64,000 nucleotides of DNA from CAVWSM01 sp963799425 (GTDB lineage: Bacteria; Actinomycetota; Actinomycetes; Jiangellales; Jiangellaceae). Positions 8,573-16,797 of the stretch are shown in pieces (positions within the stretch are counted from its first letter, which is position 1; each line of letters begins with the position of its first letter). The translations under genes were made by a program, and so were the position numbers. Location: NCBI GenBank assembly GCA_963799425.1, contig CAWCXA010000013.1, positions 124,001 to 188,000 on the forward strand, given 5' to 3'. The notes under the pieces were generated by a model. The model did no database searches. It saw only the letters and a list, made by a program, of their open reading frames with translations, and was not told the origin of the DNA.

Positions 8573-9462
8573 GCAGTCATCCCCTCTTTGATTGGCAGCT
8601 CCTGACGGTCGGTGACCTCCGCGGCCGCCTTGCGCAGCGCCCGCTGGGTGAGGACATCGACGAGCTGTCTGCGATAGGCCGCGGTGGCGTGGATGTCGTC
8701 GTGCGGGTCGACCAGCCCCGCAGCCAGCCTGCCTGCCGCGCGCCAGTCGGCAATGCCGCTGTCCGCTACCGCGTCGGTCAGGTCGACGAGGAACGGCACC
8801 GGTCCGACGGCAAAGCAGGCGGCTTTGGCGCTGCTGACCCGCCCGTCGTCCACGCTGACCGTGGCAACGACCCCGGCAAGAGCGAAGTCACCCTGCCGCC
8901 GGGACACTTCGACGATCGCCGCCCCCGTATGGTCGGGCAGCCGGGGGAAGCTTGCCGAGACGACGAGGTCGTCGGGCTGCAACGACGTCTCGAGTGGGCC
9001 GACGAACAGATCGGCGGCATCGACCGAGCGCTCGCCGGTCCGGCTCGCCACCTGCACCGACCCGCCGAGCAAGGCGAGCACCGCAGGCAGCTCGGCGGCC
9101 GGATCTGCGTGGGCGAGGCTGCCGACGGCGGTGCCGCGGTTGCGGATGGCCGGGTGCGCGACCAGTGCGAGGGTGCTGCGCAGCAGGGGCAGCGCTTCGC
9201 TGGCTGCCGCGTCGCGTTCGACGTCGGCGTGCCGGGCGAGGGCACCGACCCGTACCGCGTCGTCGTCGGCTCGGACCCATGCGAGCTCGGCCAGTCCGTT
9301 GATGTCGACGAGGTGGCCCGGGGCGGCCAGTCGCATCGACAGCACCGGGATGAGGCTCTGCCCGCCCGCGAGCACCTTGCCGTCGTGGCCCACCTCCGCC
9401 AGCACGCCGAGTGCCTCGTCGAGGCTGGTCGGCGCGTGGTAGCTGAACCGCGATGGCTTCAC
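8569..9462 (-). CDS. FAD-binding subunit of molybdenum hydroxylase (CoxM-like)
   Basis: A 297-residue CoxM-family flavoprotein. The FAD pyrophosphate-binding signature VLAGGQSLIPVLSMRLA is near residue 33 and the second flavin-binding motif HPAIRNRGTAVGSLAHADPAAELP near residue 105. The start is GTG at 9462 with GGGAGG 8-9 nt upstream; no ATG lies near the family N-terminus MKPSRFSYHAP. The protein completes the molybdenum hydroxylase. A strong hairpin lies between this gene and the permease upstream, so the hydroxylase genes may be partly uncoupled from permease transcription. Confidence 0.93.
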   Translation of the reverse strand: MKPSRFSYHAPTSLDEALGVLAEVGHDGKVLAGGQSLIPVLSMRLAAPGHLVDINGLAELAWVRADDDAVRVGALARHADVERDAAASEALPLLRSTLALVAHPAIRNRGTAVGSLAHADPAAELPAVLALLGGSVQVASRTGERSVDAADLFVGPLETSLQPDDLVVSASFPRLPDHTGAAIVEVSRRQGDFALAGVVATVSVDDGRVSSAKAACFAVGPVPFLVDLTDAVADSGIADWRAAGRLAAGLVDPHDDIHATAAYRRQLVDVLTQRALRKAAAEVTDRQELPIKEGMTA

Positions 9463-9498
9463 AGGACTGATCCTCCCTCTCGTTGACCCGAATACGCG

Positions 9499-9547
9499 CG
9501 ATCTTGAGACATCCGGGGCGCTGGACCCCCGGAACGTCTCAAGATCG
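9499..9547. terminator. Long inverted repeat between the permease and the hydroxylase genes
   Basis: Outer arms CGATCTTGAGAC (9499-9510) and GTCTCAAGATCG (9536-9547) are perfect 12-mers. Inside them TCCGGGG pairs with CCCCGGA. No T-tract follows, so this may be an attenuating hairpin, an RNA-stabilising element or an intergenic palindrome rather than an intrinsic terminator. Confidence 0.55.
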
Positions 9548-9563
9548 GCGCGATGATTCGAGG

Positions 9564-10997
9564 TCAGCCGGTGGAGGCCGTTGTCGTCCCTGGTTGCGAG
9601 GCCGGCTGCGTTGCTGGCTGCGGCTCTCGCTGGGTTGCGCCGGATGCTCCACTGGGCGGGCCGGGGTCGAGGCCAGCACGCATGTACGGCGGAGCGAGCC
9701 AGCGCAGCAAGTGGTAGCCCGCGAGCAGCACGATGGTGCCCAGCGCGATGCCCTCGAGGGTGAAGTCGTCGGTGATCTGCTGCACCACCGGTCCGATCGC
9801 CAGGATGATGCCGGCGCCGATCGGCACGAGGTTGATCGGGTTGCTGAAGTCGACGCGGTTCTCGATCCAGATCTTCGCGCCGAGCAGGCCGATCATGCCG
9901 TACAGCACCACGGTCACGCCGCCGAGGACGCCTCCCGGGGTCGCGGCCACGAGCGCGCCGAACTTCGGGATCAGACCGAACAGGATCGCGACCACACCCG
10001 CGACGTAATACGCCGCAGTCGAATAGATCCGAGTCGCCGCCATGACACCGATGTTCTCGGCGTACGTGGTCGTCGGAGAGCCACCGACTGAGGTGGCAAC
10101 CGCGGTACCGACGCCGTCGGCAAAGATGGCCCGGCCGATGACCGGGTCGAGATCGTCGCCGGTCATCTCGGCGACCGCCTTGACGTGACCGGTGTTCTCG
10201 GCGATGAGTGCGATGATCGCAGGGAGCACGAGCACGATGGCAGACCACTTGAAGTCTGGTCCGTGGAAGTCCGGGAAGCCGAACCAGTCAGCGTCTCCCA
10301 CCGGCCCGAAGTTGATCCGATCATGCGTAAGCGTCTCGCCGGACGTCGGGTTGGTCACGGTGATAGCCCCAATCACCGCATCAAGCACCCACGACAGCAC
10401 GAAGCCGAACACCAACGCGAGCAGAATCGCGATGCGACTCAGGAATCCTCGGAGGAGCACCGTGAACAAGAACACCGAAGTCATCGTGATGAGCGCGACC
10501 CAGCGGTCCTGCCACCAGTAGAAGTCGGCTACGACGAACGCGAGACCGAAGCCGATGAGCATGACCACGCCACCGGTGACGGCCGGCGGGAAGATCTTGT
10601 GGATGATCTGGATGCCGAGCATGTGGATCGCGATACCAGCCGCGGCGAGCACGAGCCCAGCCACGAGGATCGACCCGGTGACCACAGCACTGTCGCCGCC
10701 CGCGGCCCGGATTGCGAAGACGCCTCCGACGAACGAGGCGCTCGTTCCCAGATAGCTCGGCACCCGGTTCTGGGTGATGAGCAGGAAGAGGATCGTGGCA
10801 ACGCCGGACATCATGATCGCGACGTTGGGGTCGAGCCCCATGACGATGGGGAACACGAACGTCGCGCCGAACATAGCGACGACGTGCTGTGCCCCGATGC
10901 CGGCCGTGCGGCCCCAGGAGAGCCGTTCGTTCGGCCTGACTACCTCGCCCGGCGGCGGTGTCTTGCCACCGTGGACGACTTTCCACTCGAACGCCAT
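9564..10997 (-). CDS. NCS2/UraA-family uracil-xanthine permease
   Basis: A 477-residue polytopic membrane protein with about 14 hydrophobic segments. The UraA/NCS2 signature GGSPTTTYAENIG is present, as is the upstream HVVAMFGAT segment; this SPTTTYAEN form is nearest to uracil-type carriers. The N-terminus is a soluble stretch (WKVVHGGKTPPPGE) and the C-terminus a Ser/Thr/Pro/Gln-rich tail. GGGAGG lies upstream of the ATG at 10997. As the first leftward gene of the catabolic cluster it most likely imports the pathway substrate, a nucleobase or ureide-like heterocycle by proton symport; specificity is inferred only. Confidence 0.92.
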   Translation of the reverse strand: MAFEWKVVHGGKTPPPGEVVRPNERLSWGRTAGIGAQHVVAMFGATFVFPIVMGLDPNVAIMMSGVATILFLLITQNRVPSYLGTSASFVGGVFAIRAAGGDSAVVTGSILVAGLVLAAAGIAIHMLGIQIIHKIFPPAVTGGVVMLIGFGLAFVVADFYWWQDRWVALITMTSVFLFTVLLRGFLSRIAILLALVFGFVLSWVLDAVIGAITVTNPTSGETLTHDRINFGPVGDADWFGFPDFHGPDFKWSAIVLVLPAIIALIAENTGHVKAVAEMTGDDLDPVIGRAIFADGVGTAVATSVGGSPTTTYAENIGVMAATRIYSTAAYYVAGVVAILFGLIPKFGALVAATPGGVLGGVTVVLYGMIGLLGAKIWIENRVDFSNPINLVPIGAGIILAIGPVVQQITDDFTLEGIALGTIVLLAGYHLLRWLAPPYMRAGLDPGPPSGASGATQREPQPATQPASQPGTTTASTG

Positions 10998-11066
10998 CGA
11001 GTCCCTCCCAGGACACGTCGGGTGCCGGCTTGCCGGCGTGACGACCGATCCCCCCGTGGTGTGCCG

Positions 11067-11082
11067 CGTGGCCTACGCCACG
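11067..11082. promoter_or_regulatory. Perfect inverted repeat in the divergent promoter region
   Basis: CGTGGC-CTAC-GCCACG lies midway between the divergent permease and allH starts (10998-11205). Its position suits an operator controlling both arms. No regulator gene is visible in the cluster, so this is a positional inference. Confidence 0.35.
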
Positions 11083-11205
11083 TGTCGGCCACCATGGCGG
11101 AACCTGGGCTCGAACGGAAGAGGAAACACCGGGCAGATCTGCCAAAGGTCGCCCAGGATGGTGATCTGTAACGTCGTCGGTACTGATGGCCGCGGGAGGA
11201 GTCGG

Positions 11206-12024
11206 GTGACGGTTGCGACTGTGCGCCGAGCTGACCGCGCCAGCGGGCGGCCTACGGCGTCGTTGCCAGGAGCGTTCTCGACCGCGCTGCGCGGGCTGCT
11301 TGAGGCTCCCGAGCGAGCTGCCACTGTGATCGGAGTGCTGCCCGAGGCGGCGCACATCGGCACCGGCGACCCCGCTCTTTCTCTCATCTGCCTGGCGACC
11401 CCGCGGGCCGTACGGCTGCCGTGCTCTATCGTCGTGTCGGCGCTGCCCGAGGTCGCGGTGGGCGATGTGGTCTGGCTCGGTGACGGCGGGCTGCGGTTGG
11501 GCGGAGTCGCGATTCGGCCCGCTCGCTGGTGGCGGCCTCAAACGCCGCTGCTCTGCGATGTCGCCGCCGCGCGCTCGCGTGCCCAGCTGCTCCCCCCTCT
11601 TCGAGAACTGAACCGCTCTGCACGACCCGCGCAGCGTGTCGCGGGTACGAGGTTTCAGAGAACCGTTGAAGGGTTGCTGGGGCTCGGGCCAGGGCTCACG
11701 CCGGCCGGTGATGACGTGCTGGCGGCGGCGCTGGTAGCGCTGCGTGCGGCGGGCAGCCCGCTAGCCGACGACCTCGCGAGCGCGGTGGCGGCCGGGCGTC
11801 CCGGCGTACGGACGACGCTTGTCTCGGCCACGCTCCTGCGGCACGCGGCACAAGGTGAGTGCATTCCTGAGCTGGCGACGGTGCTGCGCGCACTGGACGG
11901 GCGCGGCAACCTCGACCGAGCGCTGGGTGCGCTGCGCGCGGTGGGACACACCTCGGGCGACGCCTTGGCCGCCGGACTGCGCTTCGCCCTGGTCGACCTG
12001 CTTGAACCGGATGTCCAGCCGTGA
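11206..12024 (+). CDS. allH: DUF2877 family protein, AllH-like subunit of oxamate carbamoyltransferase
   Basis: A 272-residue protein, close to the length of E. coli AllH (YlbF). The DUF2877 hallmark LLGLGPGLTPAGDDVLAAAL is present near residue 165. The start is GTG at 11206 with GGGAGGAG just upstream. E. coli fdrA/ylbE/ylbF have been assigned as the three-subunit oxamate carbamoyltransferase AllFGH, which interconverts oxalurate plus phosphate with oxamate plus carbamoyl phosphate. Here the order is allH-allF-allG with 4-nt overlaps, so all three should be made stoichiometrically. The E. coli function is established for homologues; its transfer to this cluster is inferred. Confidence 0.85.
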   Translation: MTVATVRRADRASGRPTASLPGAFSTALRGLLEAPERAATVIGVLPEAAHIGTGDPALSLICLATPRAVRLPCSIVVSALPEVAVGDVVWLGDGGLRLGGVAIRPARWWRPQTPLLCDVAAARSRAQLLPPLRELNRSARPAQRVAGTRFQRTVEGLLGLGPGLTPAGDDVLAAALVALRAAGSPLADDLASAVAAGRPGVRTTLVSATLLRHAAQGECIPELATVLRALDGRGNLDRALGALRAVGHTSGDALAAGLRFALVDLLEPDVQP

Positions 12025-13508
12025 GCAGACGGTTGGAGGTCAGGCGGGGCACGTACCGCGATTCCGTGCGCCTGATGCAAGTCAGCCGCACATTGCAGTC
12101 CGAGCCCGGCGTCGCGGCGGCACTGGTGGCGATGGCGACCGACCTCAACCTCGATCTGCTCGAGGACATGGGGTTCGACCGACCTGCGGGCGCGACGCCA
12201 AGCGACATGCTGGTTGCGCTCGAGGCCGACGATGACATGGCCTTGTCGCGCGCGGTTGGGCGGCTTGATGATGCCCTCGCAGAACGCCCGACCGTGAGCG
12301 ATGGGCCGGTCGGCGTGCCCAGTCCCCGGACCATCAGCAGCGCGGCGCAACGTCTCGACGGCACTCTCGCGCTGGTATCCACGGCAGGCAGTCACGCCTT
12401 CGTGGAGGCGATGGACGCCCTCGACGCCGGACTCTCGGTCATGGTGTTCAGCGACAACGTTCCCCTTGAGCAGGAGATCGCCCTCAAGGAGACGGCTGCC
12501 GCCCGTGATCTGTTGGTCATGGGCCCGGACTGCGGCACGGCGGTGGTCGGCGGGGTGGCGCTCGGCTTCGCCAACGTCGTCAAGCCGGGACCTGTAGGAC
12601 TGGTTGCCGCGTCCGGCACCGGAGCACAGCACGTCATGTCATTGCTCGACGCTGCCGACGTCGGGATCAGCCACTGCCTTGGCGTGGGTGGCCGGGACCT
12701 GTCTGCTGCAGTCGCCGGACGATCCACGCTTGCCGCGCTCGACCTGCTGGCCGCGGACGCGGCGACCGAGCAGATCGTGGTGATCTCCAAGCCGCCCGAC
12801 GACGCCGTGGCCGAAAACGTACGACGCCACGCCGCGACGCTCGGCAAACCGGTGCACTTCGCGTTGCTCGGGCCGGCGCAGCCCGACCTCACGGCTTCGG
12901 CCGCGGAAGTCGTACGCGCCGTCGGCGGGCACTGGGAGGAGCCTCGGTGGTGGCCGGCTCCGGTCGAGCGGACGGGCTCGTATCCCACGATCCGCGGCCT
13001 CTTCTCCGGCGGCACGCTATGTGAAGAGGCGTTGGTGATCGCAGAGGCCGTGCTGGGTCCCGTACGGTCCAACGTGCCCTTCGACGAGGAGCACGCGCTC
13101 GGTGACGACCTTGACCCAGCGGGCGGGCACGCGATGATCGACTTCGGCGACGACCGGCTGACGCGCGGCAGGCCGCACCCGATGATCGACAGCTCGCTGC
13201 GTATGGCGCGCGTTCTCGCTGAATCGGCGGACCCGACCTGCGGCGTGCTACTGCTCGACGTAGTCCTCGGCCATAGCGCGCACCCGGATCCGGCAAGCGA
13301 GCTCGTGCCTGCGATCCAGGCTGCTCATCAACGCGCGGCGGCCAACGGCCGCGAGGTCGCAGTCGTCATCGCCCTGGTCGGCACCGCGGATGACCCGCAA
13401 GGGCTGGAACGGCAAGCTCTCGGGCTGCGGGACGCGGGAGCCTCGGTCCACCTGTCCAATGCCGCGGCCGCGCGCAAGGCCGTCGAGCTGGTGAAGGACG
13501 CGCCATGA
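12021..13508 (+). CDS. allF: FdrA/AllF-like oxamate carbamoyltransferase subunit (succinyl-CoA-synthetase fold)
   Basis: A 495-residue protein, slightly shorter than E. coli FdrA. It has the family block LLVMGPDCGTAVVGGVALGF near residue 170 and the CoA-binding-like block LVAASGTGAQHVMSLL, both conserved in FdrA/SucD-like proteins. The start is GTG at 12021 overlapping the allH stop (GTGA), and its stop overlaps the allG ATG. Within the AllFGH complex it should carry the phosphate/carbamoyl-phosphate-handling fold. FdrA was first named as a multicopy suppressor of a membrane-protease mutant in E. coli; that name says nothing about this pathway. Confidence 0.88.
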   Translation: MSRRLEVRRGTYRDSVRLMQVSRTLQSEPGVAAALVAMATDLNLDLLEDMGFDRPAGATPSDMLVALEADDDMALSRAVGRLDDALAERPTVSDGPVGVPSPRTISSAAQRLDGTLALVSTAGSHAFVEAMDALDAGLSVMVFSDNVPLEQEIALKETAAARDLLVMGPDCGTAVVGGVALGFANVVKPGPVGLVAASGTGAQHVMSLLDAADVGISHCLGVGGRDLSAAVAGRSTLAALDLLAADAATEQIVVISKPPDDAVAENVRRHAATLGKPVHFALLGPAQPDLTASAAEVVRAVGGHWEEPRWWPAPVERTGSYPTIRGLFSGGTLCEEALVIAEAVLGPVRSNVPFDEEHALGDDLDPAGGHAMIDFGDDRLTRGRPHPMIDSSLRMARVLAESADPTCGVLLLDVVLGHSAHPDPASELVPAIQAAHQRAAANGREVAVVIALVGTADDPQGLERQALGLRDAGASVHLSNAAAARKAVELVKDAP

Positions 13509-14905
13509 CAGCAGCGGACCTTCTGGCGGGCGAACCGCGGGTCGTCACGGTCGGCATAGAGCTGCTCTCGGACGCCTTGGCGGCTCAGGCCGTACCCACT
13601 CTCGCCGTTGACTGGCAGCCACCGCCGCCGGAGGTCGAGGAGCCACTCGTCGTAGTGATGGGTGATGCGCGACGTGCCGACGCCAACGCCACGGCGCTCG
13701 AGAGGATGCTGCGGTCCACCGCGACGTTGGTGGACGTACGACCCGCAAGTGAGGCGTTGGGACTGCAACGTGGCGAGTTCTTGCATGCCGGTCCACCGAT
13801 CGAGTGGGAGCGCGCGTCGGGTCCGATGCGTGGTGCGCTGATCGGGGCGGTGCTCTTCGAGGGGCTGGCGGCCACGCCCGAGGAGGCCGAGGCGATCCTG
13901 GCGCGCGGTGACGTGACGTGGGAGCCGTGCCACCACCGCGGTGCCGTCGGCCCGATGGCGGGCGTGGTGTCGCCGTCGATGTGGGTGTTCGAGCTGCGCG
14001 ATGAGGTCAACGACCGTACGGCCTGGTGCTCCCTGAACGAGGGGCTCGGTCGCGTGCTGCGCTATGGCGCCTTCTCCCCCGACGTCATCGAGCGGCTGCG
14101 CTGGATGACCGACGTGTTGGGACCGCTGTTGCGGACCGCCGTACGACGACACGGCCCGGTCGACATCACCGGCATCGTCAGCCAGATGGTCCAGATGGGC
14201 GACGAGGGCCACAACCGCAACAGGGCGGGCACCCTGATGCTGCTGCGCGAAATGCTGCCCGACCTGATCGAGAGTGGCGCGCCTTCATCCGACGTTGCGC
14301 AGTCAGTGCGGTTCATCGGGAGCAACGACCACTTCTTTCTCAACCTGGTGATGCCGGCCGGCAAGCTGATGACGTCGGCTGCGACTGGGATCGCAGGAAG
14401 CACCGTGGTGACGACGATGGCGCGCAACGGGACCGATTTCGGGATTCAGGCCTCAGGCACGGGGGATCGGTGGTTCACAGCGCCCGCACAAGTTCCGGAC
14501 GGGCTGTACCTCGGCTCGTACGGCCCCACCGACGCCAATCCCGACATCGGCGACTCGGCGATCACCGAGACCATGGGGCTCGGCGGTTTCGTGATGGCAG
14601 CGGCTCCGGCGATCGTGCGGTTCGTAGGCGGGTCGGTGCCGGATGCGCTGCGCGCGACGCAGGAGATGTACGAGATCACCGTCGGCGAGAATCCAGCTTT
14701 CGGCGTGCCCATCCTGGAGTTCCGCGGAGCCCCCACGGGGATTGACGTGACACGGGTGGTGCGCACCGGCATCCTGCCGCAGATCAACACCGGCATCGCT
14801 GGGCGTGTGGCTGGGACCGGACAGGTGGGCGCTGGGCTGGTCCGGCCACCGATGGAGTGCTTCGCTGCTGCATTGTCAGCGTTGGCGGATTCCGTTCGAC
14901 GCTGA
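13505..14905 (+). CDS. allG: DUF1116 family protein, AllG-like oxamate carbamoyltransferase subunit
   Basis: A 466-residue protein matching the YlbE/DUF1116 family, with blocks such as HHRGAVGPMAGV, MGDEGHNRN and SNDHFFLNLVMPAGK, and a glycine-rich C-terminus ending in INTGIAGRVAGTGQVGAGLV. It is the last gene of the rightward arm and overlaps allF by 4 nt. No carbamate kinase follows within the window; E. coli couples the carbamoyl phosphate formed by AllFGH to a carbamate kinase, so that step must be encoded elsewhere or the product feeds pyrimidine or arginine synthesis. Only a toxin-antitoxin pair lies downstream. Confidence 0.88.
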   Translation: MTAADLLAGEPRVVTVGIELLSDALAAQAVPTLAVDWQPPPPEVEEPLVVVMGDARRADANATALERMLRSTATLVDVRPASEALGLQRGEFLHAGPPIEWERASGPMRGALIGAVLFEGLAATPEEAEAILARGDVTWEPCHHRGAVGPMAGVVSPSMWVFELRDEVNDRTAWCSLNEGLGRVLRYGAFSPDVIERLRWMTDVLGPLLRTAVRRHGPVDITGIVSQMVQMGDEGHNRNRAGTLMLLREMLPDLIESGAPSSDVAQSVRFIGSNDHFFLNLVMPAGKLMTSAATGIAGSTVVTTMARNGTDFGIQASGTGDRWFTAPAQVPDGLYLGSYGPTDANPDIGDSAITETMGLGGFVMAAAPAIVRFVGGSVPDALRATQEMYEITVGENPAFGVPILEFRGAPTGIDVTRVVRTGILPQINTGIAGRVAGTGQVGAGLVRPPMECFAAALSALADSVRR

Positions 14906-15071
14906 AGCTCACCCGCCACAGGCTCGTGGCGGCTTTCCGAAGAATGGCGTCGCGCGGATGCCGCGCAGCGCTCGTAGATCCGTCTCGGCCTCAAGGGAAT
15001 GATGTTCACTCGCTGCCGATGGTCGGACGGTTGATCTTCGTGTCAAGCCCTGGACGGGCACCAGGGTTTTA

Positions 15072-15086
15072 GTCAGATTTTCTGAC
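15072..15086. promoter_or_regulatory. Inverted repeat at the antitoxin start, probable autoregulatory operator
   Basis: GTCAGA-TTT-TCTGAC ends one base before the antitoxin ATG. Phd/YefM antitoxins bind short palindromes overlapping their own promoter, so this is a good candidate operator. The AT-rich spacer is unusual for the region. Confidence 0.5.
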
Positions 15087-15087
15087 C

Positions 15088-15372
15088 ATGAGCGAGACGC
15101 TGGCGTTAGCTGACGTGAAGACCCACCTTTCCCAACTCGTCAACCGAGTGCACAACCAGCACGACCGGGTGACCGTCACCGTGCACGGCAGGCCGCAGGC
15201 GGTGCGGCTGTCGGTCGACGACCTGGAATCCCTGGAGGAGACGATCGCGATCCTGTCCGATAGCGACGCCCTCCGCCAGCTGGCAGCCTCCGACGAAGAG
15301 CTCGCCCGAGGCGAGGGTGAAACCGAGCACGCACTCACGGAGGCCATGCGTCGGCGCCGGGCGTCGACGTGA
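15088..15372 (+). CDS. Type II antitoxin, Phd/YefM family
   Basis: A 94-residue protein with the Phd/YefM N-terminal dimerisation fold: SETLALADVKTHLSQLVNRV, then RVTVTVHGRPQAVRLSVDDLESLEET. The charged C-terminal tail should wrap the toxin. The palindrome immediately upstream suggests conditional autoregulation. The toxin gene overlaps by 4 nt (GTGA), the usual antitoxin-first order. Confidence 0.88.
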   Translation: MSETLALADVKTHLSQLVNRVHNQHDRVTVTVHGRPQAVRLSVDDLESLEETIAILSDSDALRQLAASDEELARGEGETEHALTEAMRRRRAST

Positions 15373-15647
15373 CCGCTGAGCGCTTCCAGCTCACCATCAG
15401 TCCCATTGCGCGCCGTCAACTCACCGACAAGCTCCCGGAAGCGGTCGCCTTCGCGGCACATGAGTTCACCATCGGCCCGCTGCTGGACCACCCGCCCCGC
15501 GTCGGCAAACGCCTGCAGCCACCGCTGCAGGACCGATACAGCGCTCGACGAGGCACCTACCGAGTCATATACCGCATCGATGACGAACGTCGAGTGGTGA
15601 CTGTGGTCGCCGTCACCCACAGAGCCGCCGCATACCGAACGCAGTGA
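15369..15647 (+). CDS. Type II toxin, RelE/ParE family
   Basis: A 92-residue basic protein starting from GTG at 15369. It shows the RelE/ParE fold signature PRVGKRLQPPLQDRYSARRGTYRVIYRIDDERRVVTVVAVTHRAAAY, where the RRGTYRVIYRI strand and terminal His/Tyr-rich strand resemble RelE toxins that cleave ribosome-bound mRNA. Whether it acts as RelE (ribonuclease) or ParE (gyrase) cannot be decided from sequence alone. Confidence 0.87.
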   Translation: MTAERFQLTISPIARRQLTDKLPEAVAFAAHEFTIGPLLDHPPRVGKRLQPPLQDRYSARRGTYRVIYRIDDERRVVTVVAVTHRAAAYRTQ

Positions 15648-15910
15648 CACCGTCGTCGCCATCTCCTCGGCACGCGCACCAATCTTCGCGCGACGTCGCC
15701 GCGTTGACAGTCTGCGACGCGGCGTTCGAGGTTCCGCGACGAATGGAACGGGCGCTGCTAGCCGAAGGACGAGAGCGCCGGCAGTCCGAGATCACCCGCC
15801 TGGTTGTCCCTCGAAGTCACCCATAGCCGCGCGTGGGAAGGGGCCGGCAAAGGCTGCGCGCGCTGTCAGGCGGGCACACTCTTCTCTCCCGCCCGCGCGG
15901 AGGAACCGCC

Positions 15911-16396
15911 CTAGACGGCGATCAACGCCGCGATGAAGAGTACGAACGCAGACCAGGTCGTCACCATCTGGATCCAATTGATCGTGAAGTACTTGTCCCG
16001 TCCCGCCTCCCAGCTCGGCGGCATCGCCTCTGGGTCCCAGGCCAACATCACCTTGTAGTGAGGTGTTTTCACGGCGTTCGAGACGATGATCACGCCGACG
16101 AACACGATGCCGAGGCCGATCGCGGTGAACACGAACGAGGTCGATCCGCGATCATCCCATAGGAGCACGAGCGCAACGATCGGCAGAAGGAACATCCCCA
16201 GCGACCAGCCAAGGTTGTACACCTTTCCCCAAGACTGATCCGCGAATCGAAGGAATGCCTCCATGAAATTCCGGAAGTCCCGACCGTCCATGTCCGTGAG
16301 CATCGGCCGCATGATCGTGCACAGCATCCCCAAGAGGCCGGACGCGAGCCCCGAGAAGAAGACAGTCGCTGCGAGTACCAACTCCTCACCCGTCAT
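15911..16396 (-). CDS. DUF1772-like four-helix membrane protein
   Basis: A 161-residue protein with four hydrophobic segments (about 8-28, 60-80, 85-108 and 137-159). The arrangement, with MRPMLTDMDGRDFRNFMEAFLRFAD between helices 1 and 2, resembles DUF1772 (anthrone-oxygenase-like) integral membrane proteins. The chosen start at 16396 begins MTGEELVL, with GGAGGG 10 nt upstream; an earlier in-frame start adds 11 residues. Function unknown. It stands alone between the toxin-antitoxin pair and a non-coding stretch. Confidence 0.7.
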   Translation of the reverse strand: MTGEELVLAATVFFSGLASGLLGMLCTIMRPMLTDMDGRDFRNFMEAFLRFADQSWGKVYNLGWSLGMFLLPIVALVLLWDDRGSTSFVFTAIGLGIVFVGVIIVSNAVKTPHYKVMLAWDPEAMPPSWEAGRDKYFTINWIQMVTTWSAFVLFIAALIAV

Positions 16397-16692
16397 GGTG
16401 AACGCTCCCTCCGAGGCGTTTGTGAGCACGGTATTCCGGGCTACCGGGGGCTGTCGATCATCGGTCGGGAGGTCGAGATTCCGTGCTCGCGCGGTTGGCG
16501 GTTTGCATTTCCCGGCTAGGCAATGACATGCCGCTCGGGTGCGGCCCTTGGCGTTGCAACCTCGCGTGCTAGACGTGCGCCATGACCCCGAACAGGCGCC
16601 TCAAACGCACGGTTGGCACGCGAAGTTGTCCACCTCTTGCTTAGTCGATCGGTGGCACAGCTACCGGGCGGGGGCTAGCGCTGGACCATCGG

Positions 16693-16708
16693 CGTTCCCG
16701 CGGGAACG
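16693..16708. repeat. Perfect 16-bp palindrome, copy 1
   Basis: CGTTCCCGCGGGAACG. An identical copy is at 19764-19779. Both are in intergenic DNA, about 3.1 kb apart, which suggests a shared operator or a repeat marking an accessory segment. The rest of 16397-16797 shows no convincing gene. Confidence 0.5.
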
Positions 16709-16797
16709 TCCGCGAGTCAGCTCACCGAGTGCATTGCGTTACCGCGGAGACGCCCGCACCCGCCGCCGTCAAGGCGGCGCCCGGCCAGCGAGCATGA

